Counted from the stretch's first letter, positions 9,301-18,419 are shown. The stretch: DNA of 64,000 nt from CAWKKW01 sp963850345 (GCA_963850345.1 CAWKKW010000011.1:62001-126000); one strand, 5' to 3'. The notes: generated from the sequence alone by a model not told the origin. Translations and numbers: made by a program.

Positions 9301-10212
9301 ATGGCACTGGTCACGATTGCGGATGCGCAGCAGGCAGCCGTCCCTGAGCAGGCACGAGCCTGGTGCGCCGCACTCGAGTCGGGTGACATTCTGTTTTTTC
9401 CGACGACGCCGGTGCCAATTCCCTCGTCCGATCTGGCCTTCCTGCTCGGGCAACAGCAAACCGACAGTTCCCTGCACAAGAACATCGCCTACAAGCCGCG
9501 CATGGACAAGCTGAGCGGCGTCGATACGAAAACCGCGAACTCGACCGCGGTGGCGCGGCTGCAAAGCATCATGCGCCGCTATTCTCATGACGTAGAGGAG
9601 TTTTTGGGGCGCTTTCTTGCGCCCTATGAGCGCCGCTGGACGTTGGATTATGCGAGCTTTCGTCCCCAGGAAGAACAGGGCCGTGACCTGGCGCTGCGCA
9701 AGCGGAATGACCTGCTGCATACGGATGCTTTCCCCACGCGGCCAACGCATGGTGCGCGCATCCTGCGATTCTTCAATAATATTCACTTGGAACGAACGAG
9801 AGACTGGGTCACCAGCGACCCATTTGCCACCACCGTGCGACAGTTCGCTCCGGAGAAGATAGCTCCGCAGCCTGAGAATGGCTTGAGCTCAGCAGCAAAA
9901 GTTATGGCACGGGGCCTTGGGCTGGGCGCGGCATTGCCTGCCGTGAAGCGGACGCCGTACGACGATTTCATGATGCGCTTCCACAATTTCTTGAAGGAGA
10001 ATGCGGATTTCCAGGCCGCTTGTCCGAAGTATGAGTGGCGCTTTCCGCCGGGCTCAAGCTGGATGGTCTTCACTGACACGGTGCCGCACGCCGTGCTGGC
10101 TGGACAGTACGCTTTGGAGCAGACCTTCCTTGTGAGCCATGAGGCTCTCGTGAATCCTACAGTCGCGCCGCTGACTATTTTGGAAGAGATCGCGGGAACC
10201 CGGCTGCGCTGA
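9301..10212 (+). CDS. kdoO: Kdo 3-hydroxylase family Fe(II)/2-oxoglutarate-type oxygenase
   Basis: The 303-residue protein resembles KdoO, which hydroxylates C3 of the Kdo sugar in the lipid A inner core. The iron-binding triad is visible: His140-Thr-Asp142 in LLHTDAFPTRPTHGARILRF and a distal histidine, His263, in DTVPHAVLAGQ. The length matches the KdoO family, and there is no signal peptide, which fits action at the cytoplasmic face before export. A GGGAG site lies about ten bases upstream, inside the end of the preceding small membrane gene. The D-arabinose-5-phosphate isomerase at 58,314-59,291 supplies the first step of Kdo synthesis, so the window shows both ends of Kdo metabolism. The substrate is inferred from family membership. 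Confidence 0.83.
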   Translation: MALVTIADAQQAAVPEQARAWCAALESGDILFFPTTPVPIPSSDLAFLLGQQQTDSSLHKNIAYKPRMDKLSGVDTKTANSTAVARLQSIMRRYSHDVEEFLGRFLAPYERRWTLDYASFRPQEEQGRDLALRKRNDLLHTDAFPTRPTHGARILRFFNNIHLERTRDWVTSDPFATTVRQFAPEKIAPQPENGLSSAAKVMARGLGLGAALPAVKRTPYDDFMMRFHNFLKENADFQAACPKYEWRFPPGSSWMVFTDTVPHAVLAGQYALEQTFLVSHEALVNPTVAPLTILEEIAGTRLR

Positions 10213-10292
10213 GGCTTATCCACCGCCCTGCTTGACTCAGTTGCCGAAGGTTCCTGAACACACGGGATCCGGGTGCTGCGAGTCAATGCTCT

Positions 10293-11480
10293 TCAGGCGT
10301 AGGACGAAACCGCGCTGGCGTTGCGGGAGGCGCGTTCGCGGGTGATGCGTTCTACGTAGCCGCTCGTCGCCAGGGCCTGCAGCGGATTCTCCGCCAGCCC
10401 GCGGCTCGCCCGCCACTCCCGTATCAGCGGCCGCACATCTTCCCAGAACGCATTCCGATAGCACTCCTCCGCCTCCACCAGCCGACAGCCCTGCTGCAGC
10501 TCTTCTAACTGCGGCCCGTCCACCAGCGCCGCCTTGGCATACAGTTCCTGCGCCGTGACCACCGTCTGCACCATGGCTTCGATCTTGCCCTTCAGGTTGT
10601 GGCTCTGGTCGATCATGAACGCGATCTCCGCCGCCGCCGCTTCCTCCGCCTGCGTGATCTCGTAGAAGATGCGAAACACCTGGTAGGGATCGATCGAGCC
10701 CAGCGTCAGGTCGTCGTCGGCGTAGCGGCGGTCGTTGAAGTGGAAGCCGCCGAGCATGTCCAGGTGCAGCAGCCAGGCCACGATCTGCTCGATGTTCTGC
10801 GCCTGGTAGTGGTGCCCGGTATCGACCAGCACCCGCGCCTGCGGACCGGCCGTGCGCGCCAGCTCGAGCGCCATGCCCCAGTCGGCGATGTCGGTGTGGT
10901 AAAAGGCCGGCTCAAACGGCTTGTATTCGATCAGCATCCGCTGCCCGGGAGCCAGCGCCGTGTGCGCGGCCGACAACACCTCCTGCATCCACCCAATCCG
11001 CTTGCGCATGCTCTGCGTGCCGGGGTAGTTCGATCCATCGGCTACCCACATCGACACATCGCGCGAACCCAACAGGCGTCCAATCTCAATCGACTGCAGA
11101 ATGTGGTCGAGCGCCTTCTGCCGCACGCCTGCATCCGGATTGCAGATCGAGCCGTACTTGTACTCCTGCGATTGAAACAGGTTGGGATTGATGGAACCGG
11201 CGCGCACGCCGTACTGCTTCTCGAGCCGCTGCACTACCGCGACGTCGTCCACCCCGTTGGGCAGATCCCACTCCACGTGCAGCGCCAGCGTGGGGCTCAC
11301 CCCGGTCAAGGCATGCACCTGCGCCGCGTCGGCAAACTTCTCCTCAATAGTCGAGGCCGCGGCCGGCTGCAGATACTTACCGAACCGGGTGCCGGTGTTG
11401 GCAAATCCCCACGAAGGGACCTCGATCTGAAAGCTGTCCAGCGCCTTCCACACCCGTTCCTGCCGCTCCGTGTTGCTCAT
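10293..11480 (-). CDS. rhaI: L-rhamnose isomerase (RhaI type)
   Basis: The 395-residue enzyme converts L-rhamnose to L-rhamnulose in a xylose-isomerase-like TIM barrel that uses Mn or Co. It belongs to the Pseudomonas-type RhaI group rather than the E. coli RhaA group, as shown by EVPSWGFANTGTRF at the N-terminus and HVEWDLPNGVDD. Metal ligands are found in IEYKPFEP (Glu), VDTGHHYQAQN (Asp, His), GGFHFNDRRY (His, Asp) and YADDDL. A GAGG site seven bases upstream fixes the ATG. It is about 3 kb from the kinase/aldolase pair and on the same strand, so the pathway genes are dispersed with unrelated genes between them. Confidence 0.93.
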   Translation of the reverse strand: MSNTERQERVWKALDSFQIEVPSWGFANTGTRFGKYLQPAAASTIEEKFADAAQVHALTGVSPTLALHVEWDLPNGVDDVAVVQRLEKQYGVRAGSINPNLFQSQEYKYGSICNPDAGVRQKALDHILQSIEIGRLLGSRDVSMWVADGSNYPGTQSMRKRIGWMQEVLSAAHTALAPGQRMLIEYKPFEPAFYHTDIADWGMALELARTAGPQARVLVDTGHHYQAQNIEQIVAWLLHLDMLGGFHFNDRRYADDDLTLGSIDPYQVFRIFYEITQAEEAAAAEIAFMIDQSHNLKGKIEAMVQTVVTAQELYAKAALVDGPQLEELQQGCRLVEAEECYRNAFWEDVRPLIREWRASRGLAENPLQALATSGYVERITRERASRNASAVSSYA

Positions 11481-11944
11481 CGCTTCCCCTCGTCTGCTTC
11501 TTGCCCGATGGCCTGCAATCCATCCAGCTCTGCAATTACCTGTCTATTGAAACACGCAGCACACCAGCCAGCGACCGAATCGTCACTACTGAGGAGCCTT
11601 GGCGCGAATGCTCCTTTTCGAAGCACCGGGCAGGTCTTTCGCCTACGATCCAATCCTCAAAGCTCGCACCCGCTTTGGGCTGAAGACGAACGGCAGAGCT
11701 CTGAAGTTGCGAGTGCAATCTAGATTTCTTCTACGACAGGGTTTCTGTTCCCGTGGTCGCGAAGGCAAAGCCTTGGGGGCGGCTAAAACTGCCCAATCCG
11801 AACAAAGCAATGCGTCTTCAAATCAGAAAAAAGTTTGCATACGATATTCGGTTTCGACTAAGGTTCTTGGCGGCGATGGTCCGGGGGCGAGAAGGCTGTC
11901 CAGTATCCGTGTCCCGCAGTTTGACCCAAGGAAGATGAGAAACA
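11481..11944. other. 464-base divergent intergenic region between rhaI and the GH39 gene
   Basis: No credible coding frame is present; the short open frames here lack ribosome-binding sites and family likeness. The region must hold the divergent promoters for rhaI (minus) and the GH39-rhaM pair (plus). It becomes AT-richer near 11,820-11,860. I find no convincing -35/-10 pair or operator palindrome, so regulation cannot be specified. Confidence 0.5.
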
Positions 11945-13462
11945 ATGAAAATGAAGCGAGCAGCTTTTATCTGGAATTCTTTGCTGGTGCTGTGCCTCGG
12001 CCTCGTATGTGCCGCCACGGCGCATGCTCAAGCGACCACAAAAATCACGGTCGACTGGAACAAAGTGGACACTACGTCCAAGACAGTTCCGACCCTGCAG
12101 GTGGTCGTGAATCCGATGCTGCGGCCCGGGTCCCCCATCCACGACAGCTCCTACGCGGCAGTCAAGGATCTGGGTGCGGATTACGTGCGGTATGTTCCAT
12201 GGCTGCCCTACCCGAAACTGGGAGTCGCCGAGTTGAAGCCGCCCGCGGCGACCACTTCCTGGGATTTCAGCCTGATCGATCCGATGACAATCGACTTTCT
12301 GAAGGCCACCGAAGGCCACTCGACCATCCTGAACTTCAGCACCATCCCCGCGTGGATGTTCAAGACCGACCAGCCCGTCACGTATCCCGACGATCCTAAC
12401 CAGGCGGATTGGAAATACACCCAGGGTACGGAATTGCGCGACCCTTCGATGAAGGAGTTGGGCGACTATTACGCGCGGCTGGTGAGTTGGTATTCCAAAG
12501 GGGGCTTTACCGACGAACTGGGCAAGAAGCACGACTCTGGCTACCACTACCCGGTGCCGTGGTGGGAGATCTTCAACGAGGTTGAGTTCGAACACAATAC
12601 CACGCCGGAACAATACACAACGCGCTATGACGCCGTCGCCGCCGCCATTCACCAGGTCTCACCTGAAACCCGCTTTGTCGGGATGGCGTTGGCGATGCCG
12701 AGTCTGCGGCCGGACTACTTCGAATACTTTCTCAACCATAAGAATCACAAGCCGGGCATTCCGCTGGACATGATCTCGTATCACTTCTACGCAAGTCCCA
12801 CGGCGGCTCAGACCATCGACGATTGGCAATACACCTTCTTTGACCAGGCCGATGGATTTCTGAACACGGTCCGCTACGTGGAGGCGATCCGCAAGCGGCT
12901 GTCCCCAGAGACCATGACCACTCTCGATGAGTTAGGCGTGATCCTGGCCAGCGACGAAGGACAGGACCAGCCGGGACATGTGGAGAAGCCGATTCCCGAT
13001 GCCTACTGGAACCTCGCAGGCGCCATGTACGCTCACTTGTATGTGGAGGTCGCAAAGCTTGGAATTGATGTTGCCGGTGAGTCGCAACTCGTCGGCTACC
13101 CATCGCAGTTTCCCAGTGTCACCATGGTGGACTGGAAGAACGGTCACCCCAATGCGCGGTTCTGGGTATTGAAGCTGTTGAAGGATAACTTCGGGGCGGG
13201 CGATCAGTTGGCCCACACCGAAAGCCCCGGCAACAACGATGTGCAGGCACAGGCATTCAGCACCAAAGGGGGCAAGAAGCTTCTCCTGATCAACAAGCGT
13301 AACAAGGAAGCCAGCATGACCCTGCCCCAGGAGTTCGCGGACGGAGCCGTGAGCAAGGTGGACGGATCGACGGGCGAAAATCCGCCCCAGTCCGCGACAG
13401 CCTCCGGCTCAGCCGTAAACCTGCCGCCCTTCGCGGTGTGGGTGGTCAAAGCCGGGAAATGA
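11945..13462 (+). CDS. Secreted GH39-like glycoside hydrolase
   Basis: The 505-residue protein opens with a signal peptide ending CAATAHAQ, so it is exported. The TIM barrel resembles GH39 (beta-xylosidase family) of clan GH-A. The acid/base candidate is Glu212 in WWEIFNEVEFEH, after strand 4, and a nucleophile candidate is Glu329 in TTLDELGV, after strand 7. A short beta domain closes the C-terminus, with KLLLINKRNKEASM-like sequence. It is followed after six bases by the rhamnose mutarotase gene, so the two form one operon. This suggests that its product stream includes rhamnose, for example a rhamnose- and xylose-containing glycoside. The exact activity is unknown; GH39 also contains arabinosidases and other specificities. 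Confidence 0.8.
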   Translation: MKMKRAAFIWNSLLVLCLGLVCAATAHAQATTKITVDWNKVDTTSKTVPTLQVVVNPMLRPGSPIHDSSYAAVKDLGADYVRYVPWLPYPKLGVAELKPPAATTSWDFSLIDPMTIDFLKATEGHSTILNFSTIPAWMFKTDQPVTYPDDPNQADWKYTQGTELRDPSMKELGDYYARLVSWYSKGGFTDELGKKHDSGYHYPVPWWEIFNEVEFEHNTTPEQYTTRYDAVAAAIHQVSPETRFVGMALAMPSLRPDYFEYFLNHKNHKPGIPLDMISYHFYASPTAAQTIDDWQYTFFDQADGFLNTVRYVEAIRKRLSPETMTTLDELGVILASDEGQDQPGHVEKPIPDAYWNLAGAMYAHLYVEVAKLGIDVAGESQLVGYPSQFPSVTMVDWKNGHPNARFWVLKLLKDNFGAGDQLAHTESPGNNDVQAQAFSTKGGKKLLLINKRNKEASMTLPQEFADGAVSKVDGSTGENPPQSATASGSAVNLPPFAVWVVKAGK

Positions 13463-13468
13463 GGAGCG

Positions 13469-13786
13469 ATGCGAGTCTGTTTTCTGTTGAAGGTGAAGAA
13501 GGATCGCATCGAGGAATATTCTCGCCGCCATGAGACGGTCTGGCCCGAGATGCTCGCTGCGCTTCGAGATGCGGGCTGGCGCAATTACTCCTTGTTTCTC
13601 GGTGAGGATGGCTTGCTCGTCGGCTATGTGGAAACAGAAAACTTCGCGCTGGCGCAATCGCGAATGAAAGACACCGATGTAAACCGGAGATGGCAGGCGC
13701 AAATGGCGGAGTTCTTCGAAGGGCTCGACGGAGCTCCGCCCGACCAGGGATTTCTGCAGCTGAAGGAAGTCTTCCACCTCGACTGA
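13469..13786 (+). CDS. rhaM: L-rhamnose mutarotase
   Basis: The 105-residue protein interconverts the alpha and beta anomers of L-rhamnose, giving the isomerase its preferred form. The family features are complete: N-terminal FLLKVKKDRIEEYSRRH with the catalytic His21, the VWPEMLAALRDAGWRNYSLF segment, and the C-terminal EVFHLD. The length equals the 104-residue E. coli RhaM. A GAGGAG site lies between the stop of the GH39 gene and this ATG, six bases apart, so co-translation is likely. Confidence 0.95.
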   Translation: MRVCFLLKVKKDRIEEYSRRHETVWPEMLAALRDAGWRNYSLFLGEDGLLVGYVETENFALAQSRMKDTDVNRRWQAQMAEFFEGLDGAPPDQGFLQLKEVFHLD

Positions 13787-13824
13787 GCCAACGGCACCCG
13801 CAGCGGTACCGATAATTCGCAGAT

Positions 13825-14997
13825 CTAAAGCTTGCGCAGCGCCTCGCAGGCACGCTCCAGGTCTGCATCCTGTTTCGCAAAACAGAACCGCAGCATATTT
13901 TCTCCGCGACCCTCAGTGAAGAATGCGGTCCCGGCGACCGCAGCCACGCCGGTAGCAGCGAGCAAGCCCCGAGCCCGTGCCGCAGCGCTCTTGCCCGGGA
14001 TACGGCTGGAGTCTGCGAGTACGTAGTACGCACCGGCGGGAACTGAGGGCGTCAAGCCGGCGTCCGCAAGGGCGGTACAGAGCCGGTCACGCTTCTGCTG
14101 GTACTCGACCGCCAGCCCGGTATAAAACGAATCCGGAAGCTGGTCCAGCCCGGCTACCGTGGCGTATTGGAATGGCGCAGGGCTGCAGACGTAGGTCAGG
14201 TCGTGAAAGTAGGCGATCGATGGCAGCCACTTACTATCCGCGGCCAGGTAGCCGATACGCCAACCTGTGATGCTGAAGGTCTTCGAATAGCCTGAGATGG
14301 TGATCGTGCGCTGAGCCATTCCAGGTAGAGTGGCGGGGCTGATATGCCGCGCTCCATCGAACAGGAAATACTCATAGATCTCGTCAGTGAAGAGGAAGAG
14401 GTCGTGCTCAATCGCGAGTTCAGCAATCGCCTCAAGCTCGGCGAGCGTGAACACCTTGCCAGATGGATTGCTGGGCGAGTTGACGATCAGTGCGCGGGTA
14501 CGCGGCGTAATCGCGTCGCGCAGGGCGTCAACGTCAAGCTGCCAGTCAGGTGCAGACAGCGGCACCACCACGGGACTGACACGCAGAGAGAGCAAAGTGT
14601 TCGCGTGGTAGCCGTAGAACGGCTCAAACAGGATGACCTCATCTCCGGGATCGAGCAGTGCGATGGAAGCGGCGTAGAGTGCGCCCGTGGCACCTGAGGC
14701 CACCAGCAATTCCGTGTCTGGATTGATTGACATGCCGTTATACCGGAGCAGCTTGGCTGCGATTGCCTGCCGTAATGGCGCGATTCCATCCAGACGCGTG
14801 TAGATGTTCTTTCCTTCGCGGATCGCCTCAATCGCTCGCTCGATCACCGGTGCAGGAACCTCGGTATCGCATACGCCCTGGGCGAGGTTGATGCCGCCGA
14901 TCCGATCGCATTCCATGGTCATGGCGCGGATCTCCGACTGGAAAACACCGGGGGAGATGGCACTGAGGCGAAGGCTGCTGCTGGCGGAAAGTGGCAT
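13825..14997 (-). CDS. PLP-dependent class I/II aminotransferase
   Basis: This fold-type I aminotransferase has about 390 residues. PLP-site features include ATGALYAAS after GATG, NSPSNPSGKVF, FTDEIYEYFLFD, and the Schiff-base lysine in SGYSKTFSITGWRIGYLA. The sequence most resembles the aspartate/kynurenine aminotransferase-like subgroup (for example YbdL-like enzymes), but the amino-donor specificity cannot be read from the sequence. The ATG at 14,997 has an AGG-containing site five bases upstream; a GTG two codons earlier is also possible. It converges on rhaM and appears monocistronic. Confidence 0.88.
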   Translation of the reverse strand: MPLSASSSLRLSAISPGVFQSEIRAMTMECDRIGGINLAQGVCDTEVPAPVIERAIEAIREGKNIYTRLDGIAPLRQAIAAKLLRYNGMSINPDTELLVASGATGALYAASIALLDPGDEVILFEPFYGYHANTLLSLRVSPVVVPLSAPDWQLDVDALRDAITPRTRALIVNSPSNPSGKVFTLAELEAIAELAIEHDLFLFTDEIYEYFLFDGARHISPATLPGMAQRTITISGYSKTFSITGWRIGYLAADSKWLPSIAYFHDLTYVCSPAPFQYATVAGLDQLPDSFYTGLAVEYQQKRDRLCTALADAGLTPSVPAGAYYVLADSSRIPGKSAAARARGLLAATGVAAVAGTAFFTEGRGENMLRFCFAKQDADLERACEALRKL

Positions 14998-15138
14998 GGG
15001 CACCTGGCTGAGAGGCTTGGAAGAACGATCCGCCCGAAGGCGAATTCCTTTGGATTGTATTTCAGGAGGAATGAGGCGCGGAAGGGTGGCTACGGGATGG
15101 TCGTCTCGCGGTGTCTTCTGCCGGATAGAAGACGCAGC

Positions 15139-15531
15139 TTACCGCGTCGGGTTCAGCTTGTGTATCAGCTGTTGTTCGCACGCATCGCAGAGTGTTGCCA
15201 TCAGCGCCTCGGGCAAGACGCGCAACTGGCCATAGCCGCCGCAAACCTCGCACGTGCGGCGGGATTCTTCCTGGGCCAGGTCGATCTCGTATCGAATCTC
15301 GTCTGTCTCGCCTTCGCAGGTGACCCGTAATTCGCCTACCTTTTCGCGAATCTCCGTGACCTTGCACCCGCCTGCTGCGCTCAGACGCTGACAAAGTGCA
15401 TCGATCAGCTCAAACCATCCCGCGGCAGAGACCTGCAGGGTGAAGCCGGTTGTTCTGGACCAGGGACGATGATCCGGATCAAAGAGATTGGGATAACGAT
15501 CAATGAGTAACTGTTCTTGCTCTGGTGTCAT
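15139..15531 (-). CDS. Hypothetical protein with C-terminal paired CxxC motifs
   Basis: The protein has about 130 residues. It has a conserved-looking core, GWFELIDALCQRL, then TEIREKVGELRV, and a C-terminal zinc-ribbon-like part with CEVCGGYGQLR and LCDACEQQ. This order (GWxxLID, an EK-G-LR strand, then CExCG) is one I have seen in small uncharacterised proteins common in phages and prophages. No other phage gene is nearby, so it is probably a domesticated or chromosomal copy. The ATG at 15,531 is used; the frame extends to a TTG at 15,555. No function is proposed. Confidence 0.68.
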   Translation of the reverse strand: MTPEQEQLLIDRYPNLFDPDHRPWSRTTGFTLQVSAAGWFELIDALCQRLSAAGGCKVTEIREKVGELRVTCEGETDEIRYEIDLAQEESRRTCEVCGGYGQLRVLPEALMATLCDACEQQLIHKLNPTR

Positions 15532-15743
15532 AGGCAGCGAGGTGCAGCATTCCAACGTGGAGACTATAGCAGAGAACGTGGGCAGCCCCCATGGCCATGT
15601 TGCCGGTCGACTTTACGCAATAACCAGAGTTTCAAGTCTGGAACCCGTCGATGTGTTCAGGCAAGTTGACTGGAACTGGCCAGCACGGGATCTGCACTCT
15701 CGGCGCACTTCGCGGGGCAGAGATTTGACTTCGAACACCAAGG

Positions 15744-17069
15744 ATGCTCGAATCCCATTTGCTGCGTATGCCTGAACAAGCCTCTCTCCATCGCGTGCCG
15801 CGCCGTCGATGGCGCATTGCGTTCCTCCTGGGACTGGGCGTGCTCGTCAACTATTTCGACCGGGTCAACCTCTCGGTGTCGCACGATGCGCTGTTTACTG
15901 CATTCGGCATCTCGATGACCACCTTCGGGTATCTCTCCGGCGCCTACAACTGGACGTACGCCATGTGCCAGTTGCCAATCGGCGTAGTGCTCGACAAATT
16001 TGGGGTTCGCCGCGTCGGCCGCATCGGCACGCTCTTGTGGAGCGTGGCGTCCTTCGCTGCCGCGATCACGCCCACCATCGGCGGATTCTTTGCCGCCCGC
16101 TTGTTACTGGGCGTCGGAGAGGCGCCCACGTTCCCGGCGAACGCCAAGGCCATCGGCCGGTGGTTTCCGCAGGAGGAGCGCAGCCTGGCCACGGCCATGT
16201 TTGATTCGGCCGCCAAGTTTGCGCCCGCCGTCGGCATTCCCATCATTGGCATGCTCCTGCTGCGCGTGGGTTGGCGCTGGAGTTTTGCCGCAACCGGATT
16301 CGTGAGCCTGCTCTACTTCGCGGTGTTTTACCTGGTATATCGCGACCGCGACGAAGACCCGGAGTTGACCACCGCCGAGCGCGCCTACATCGTCGAAGGT
16401 GAAGACGTTCCCGAGACCTCGACCGATCGTGCCGCGAACGTCCGATCTCTGACCGAGTTAGTCCGCGAGCGTAAGGTCATCGGATTAGCCATCGGATTTG
16501 GTGGCTATAACTATGTCTTCTATCTCCTGCTTACCTGGCTGCCGACTTATCTCTCTCACGCGCTCCACATCGACTTGTTCCATTCGTTCCTCTATACGGG
16601 ATTTCCCTGGCTGCTCGCGACAGCAACCGATCTGGTTGCCGGAGGATGGTTGGTCGACGAACTGATTCAACGGGGCTGGGATCAGAGCCGAGTTCGGACC
16701 ATATTCCTCGTGGTGGGAACGTTCTTCGGATTGGGCATCGTCGGCGCGGCCTATGCGCACACGGCGACACAAGCCCTGGTGTGGATCAGCATCTCGATCG
16801 GTGGTCTCTCGGCTGCAGCCCCAGTGGGCTGGTCTTTGCCTTCACTGATTGCGCCGGATGGATGTGTCGGGAAGGTGAGTGGCATTCTTAATTTCACCAA
16901 CCAGCTTTCAGGAATCGCAGCGCCGATTGTTACCGGATATCTCGTGGCATGGACCCACAGCTTTGCCTGGGCGTTCGGTGTCGCGGCCGCCTATCTGCTG
17001 GTGGGCATCGCCAGCTATATCTTCCTGCTCGGCCGGATTGAGCGCATTCCCGGCAGAGTGCCGGCGTAA
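15744..17069 (+). CDS. MFS transporter, anion:cation symporter-like
   Basis: The 441-residue inner-membrane protein has twelve predicted transmembrane helices and a central cytoplasmic loop (about residues 195-240). It shows ACS/phthalate-permease-like features: NYFDRVNLSV in helix 1, LDKFGVRRVG in the loop between helices 2 and 3 and LLGVGEAPTFPANAKAIGRWFP in helix 4. This subfamily imports hexuronates, galactonate and related organic acids. In this setting it could carry a pectin- or rhamnoside-derived sugar acid, but that is inference. Two in-frame ATGs (15,744 and 15,768) lack a clear ribosome-binding site; the second gives a more typical N-terminus. Confidence 0.87.
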   Translation: MLESHLLRMPEQASLHRVPRRRWRIAFLLGLGVLVNYFDRVNLSVSHDALFTAFGISMTTFGYLSGAYNWTYAMCQLPIGVVLDKFGVRRVGRIGTLLWSVASFAAAITPTIGGFFAARLLLGVGEAPTFPANAKAIGRWFPQEERSLATAMFDSAAKFAPAVGIPIIGMLLLRVGWRWSFAATGFVSLLYFAVFYLVYRDRDEDPELTTAERAYIVEGEDVPETSTDRAANVRSLTELVRERKVIGLAIGFGGYNYVFYLLLTWLPTYLSHALHIDLFHSFLYTGFPWLLATATDLVAGGWLVDELIQRGWDQSRVRTIFLVVGTFFGLGIVGAAYAHTATQALVWISISIGGLSAAAPVGWSLPSLIAPDGCVGKVSGILNFTNQLSGIAAPIVTGYLVAWTHSFAWAFGVAAAYLLVGIASYIFLLGRIERIPGRVPA

Positions 17070-17113
17070 CGCTGCCGTGAGCGCGTCCCAACGAAGCGCC
17101 CGACGGGCATTCC

Positions 17114-18187
17114 CTACTGCCCGCTGATCGAGTAAGTCTTATCGCCCCGCGTGCGCGAGTTAAAAACGTCGAACTTACCATCCGGAGTAGCGGTCAGTTT
17201 CAGGTAGTTTCCCTGGTCCTCGCCTTTGAGATTCGCAATGAATTCAGCAGGACGGTTGTACTGGTCGCCAGCTTCCGCGGAGTAATGTAACTGCCAGAGT
17301 GCGGTGAGTCCGGGCGAATTCTTGAGCGTGACAAATGAGGGCGTGGACCCGCCTTTCTTCTCGCCGTTATCCATGATCGCCACCTTGGGGGCGACCGCTT
17401 CTACCAGTGCTGGACTGGAACTCTGATTCCATCCATGATGAGAGACGATCAGGACATCTACCTTCCCGAGCTTGTTCACGGGGCACATCAAGTCACGCTC
17501 CTTGTCCCAGGTAAGATCGCCGAGGTCGAGCAGCTTGAGCTTGCCAAAATCGATCAGCACGCCCAGGGAACGCGCATTTTCAGTCTTATCGGGCGGGCGG
17601 ATTTCGCTGGCCGCGCAGTATTGGTTCTGTTGTCCACCGCCGGCGACCACATGCCCAAGCACATTTCCGTCGCCACTCACCACGATCGCGTGCATGCCAG
17701 CGATCGGCAACTGGTCTCCCGGCCTGAGGCTCAGGTGCTTGAACTTCCCGCTGGCCAGCAGCTTCTGGTAGGCCTCCCACCCTTGAATCGTGGGCCCATC
17801 GGAGTTCTCCCGGTTAGGCCCATGATCGATTAAGGTGCCCACCGGAATGCGATCCACCAGTTGCGGCAGTCCGCCCACATGATCGGTATGGAAGTGGGTT
17901 ATAAGGACGTAGTCGATTTTGTTGAGGCCGGCCTTTTTTGCGGCTGCCACAATGCGATCCGCGTCGCGTCCGTTGTTACCGGGCCAACCGGTGTCGATCA
18001 GCAGCGACTGACCCGCCGGGGTCACGAACAGTGTCGCCTGTCCTCCTTCGACGTCGACGAAGTAGACCTGCAACGGACCACCTGCGGGCGCGGCCACAAG
18101 CTTTCCGGCCAGAGCGAAGAGCGCACAAAAAATTAGAAAGCTCATGCCTGCCAGCTTCAACCCTAGGTGACTGCGCGTCTGCTTCAT
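17114..18187 (-). CDS. Secreted metallo-beta-lactamase-fold hydrolase, ComEC C-terminal-like
   Basis: The protein is 357 residues with an N-terminal signal peptide (residues about 10-36, ending KLVAAPAG). The MBL fold carries the metal motif ITHFHTDHVGG, the strand VYFVDVEGGQATLF-like opening and LIDTGWPGNNG, and a later VSHHGWNQS histidine. These match the soluble ComEC/Rec2-type MBL domain without the membrane channel. Such exported stand-alone domains are often assigned nuclease or phosphodiesterase roles; here the substrate is unknown. The ATG at 18,187 has AGGAG six bases upstream and leaves the promoter intact. A longer open frame starting at 18,256 would overlap that promoter. Confidence 0.85.
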   Translation of the reverse strand: MKQTRSHLGLKLAGMSFLIFCALFALAGKLVAAPAGGPLQVYFVDVEGGQATLFVTPAGQSLLIDTGWPGNNGRDADRIVAAAKKAGLNKIDYVLITHFHTDHVGGLPQLVDRIPVGTLIDHGPNRENSDGPTIQGWEAYQKLLASGKFKHLSLRPGDQLPIAGMHAIVVSGDGNVLGHVVAGGGQQNQYCAASEIRPPDKTENARSLGVLIDFGKLKLLDLGDLTWDKERDLMCPVNKLGKVDVLIVSHHGWNQSSSPALVEAVAPKVAIMDNGEKKGGSTPSFVTLKNSPGLTALWQLHYSAEAGDQYNRPAEFIANLKGEDQGNYLKLTATPDGKFDVFNSRTRGDKTYSISGQ

Positions 18188-18228
18188 GTCGAACTCCTGT
18201 TCTTCCGTACCTGCGACCATCGATCCTG

Positions 18229-18256
18229 TATATACGGTGAACGTTTTCCGCGTCAA
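18229..18256 (-). promoter_or_regulatory. Sigma-70-type promoter of the MBL-fold gene
   Basis: Read on the minus strand, TTGACG (18,256-18,251) is followed by a 16-base spacer and TATATA (18,234-18,229). This gives a leader of about 35 bases before the AGGAG site and the ATG at 18,187. Both hexamers are close to consensus. Confidence 0.6.
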
Positions 18257-18419
18257 CGCGACGTCTGCCTGTCAGCTGCGAGGCTCAGGTGTTCCCTAAC
18301 CCGTGCCGCTTAGCGGGTTTGTACGGGAGCGTCAATACCAACATTGTGCCCTTTGACACAGCAGGATATGGGAGCAGAATGAGACATTCACCACTGTAAT
18401 CCTTGTACGGCGACTGCCT

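Noticed and set aside
18188..18256. Longer N-terminus for the MBL-fold protein
   Set aside because: It would place coding sequence over a good TTGACG-N16-TATATA promoter and put over 20 residues before the signal peptide. The ATG at 18,187 has a proper AGGAG site.
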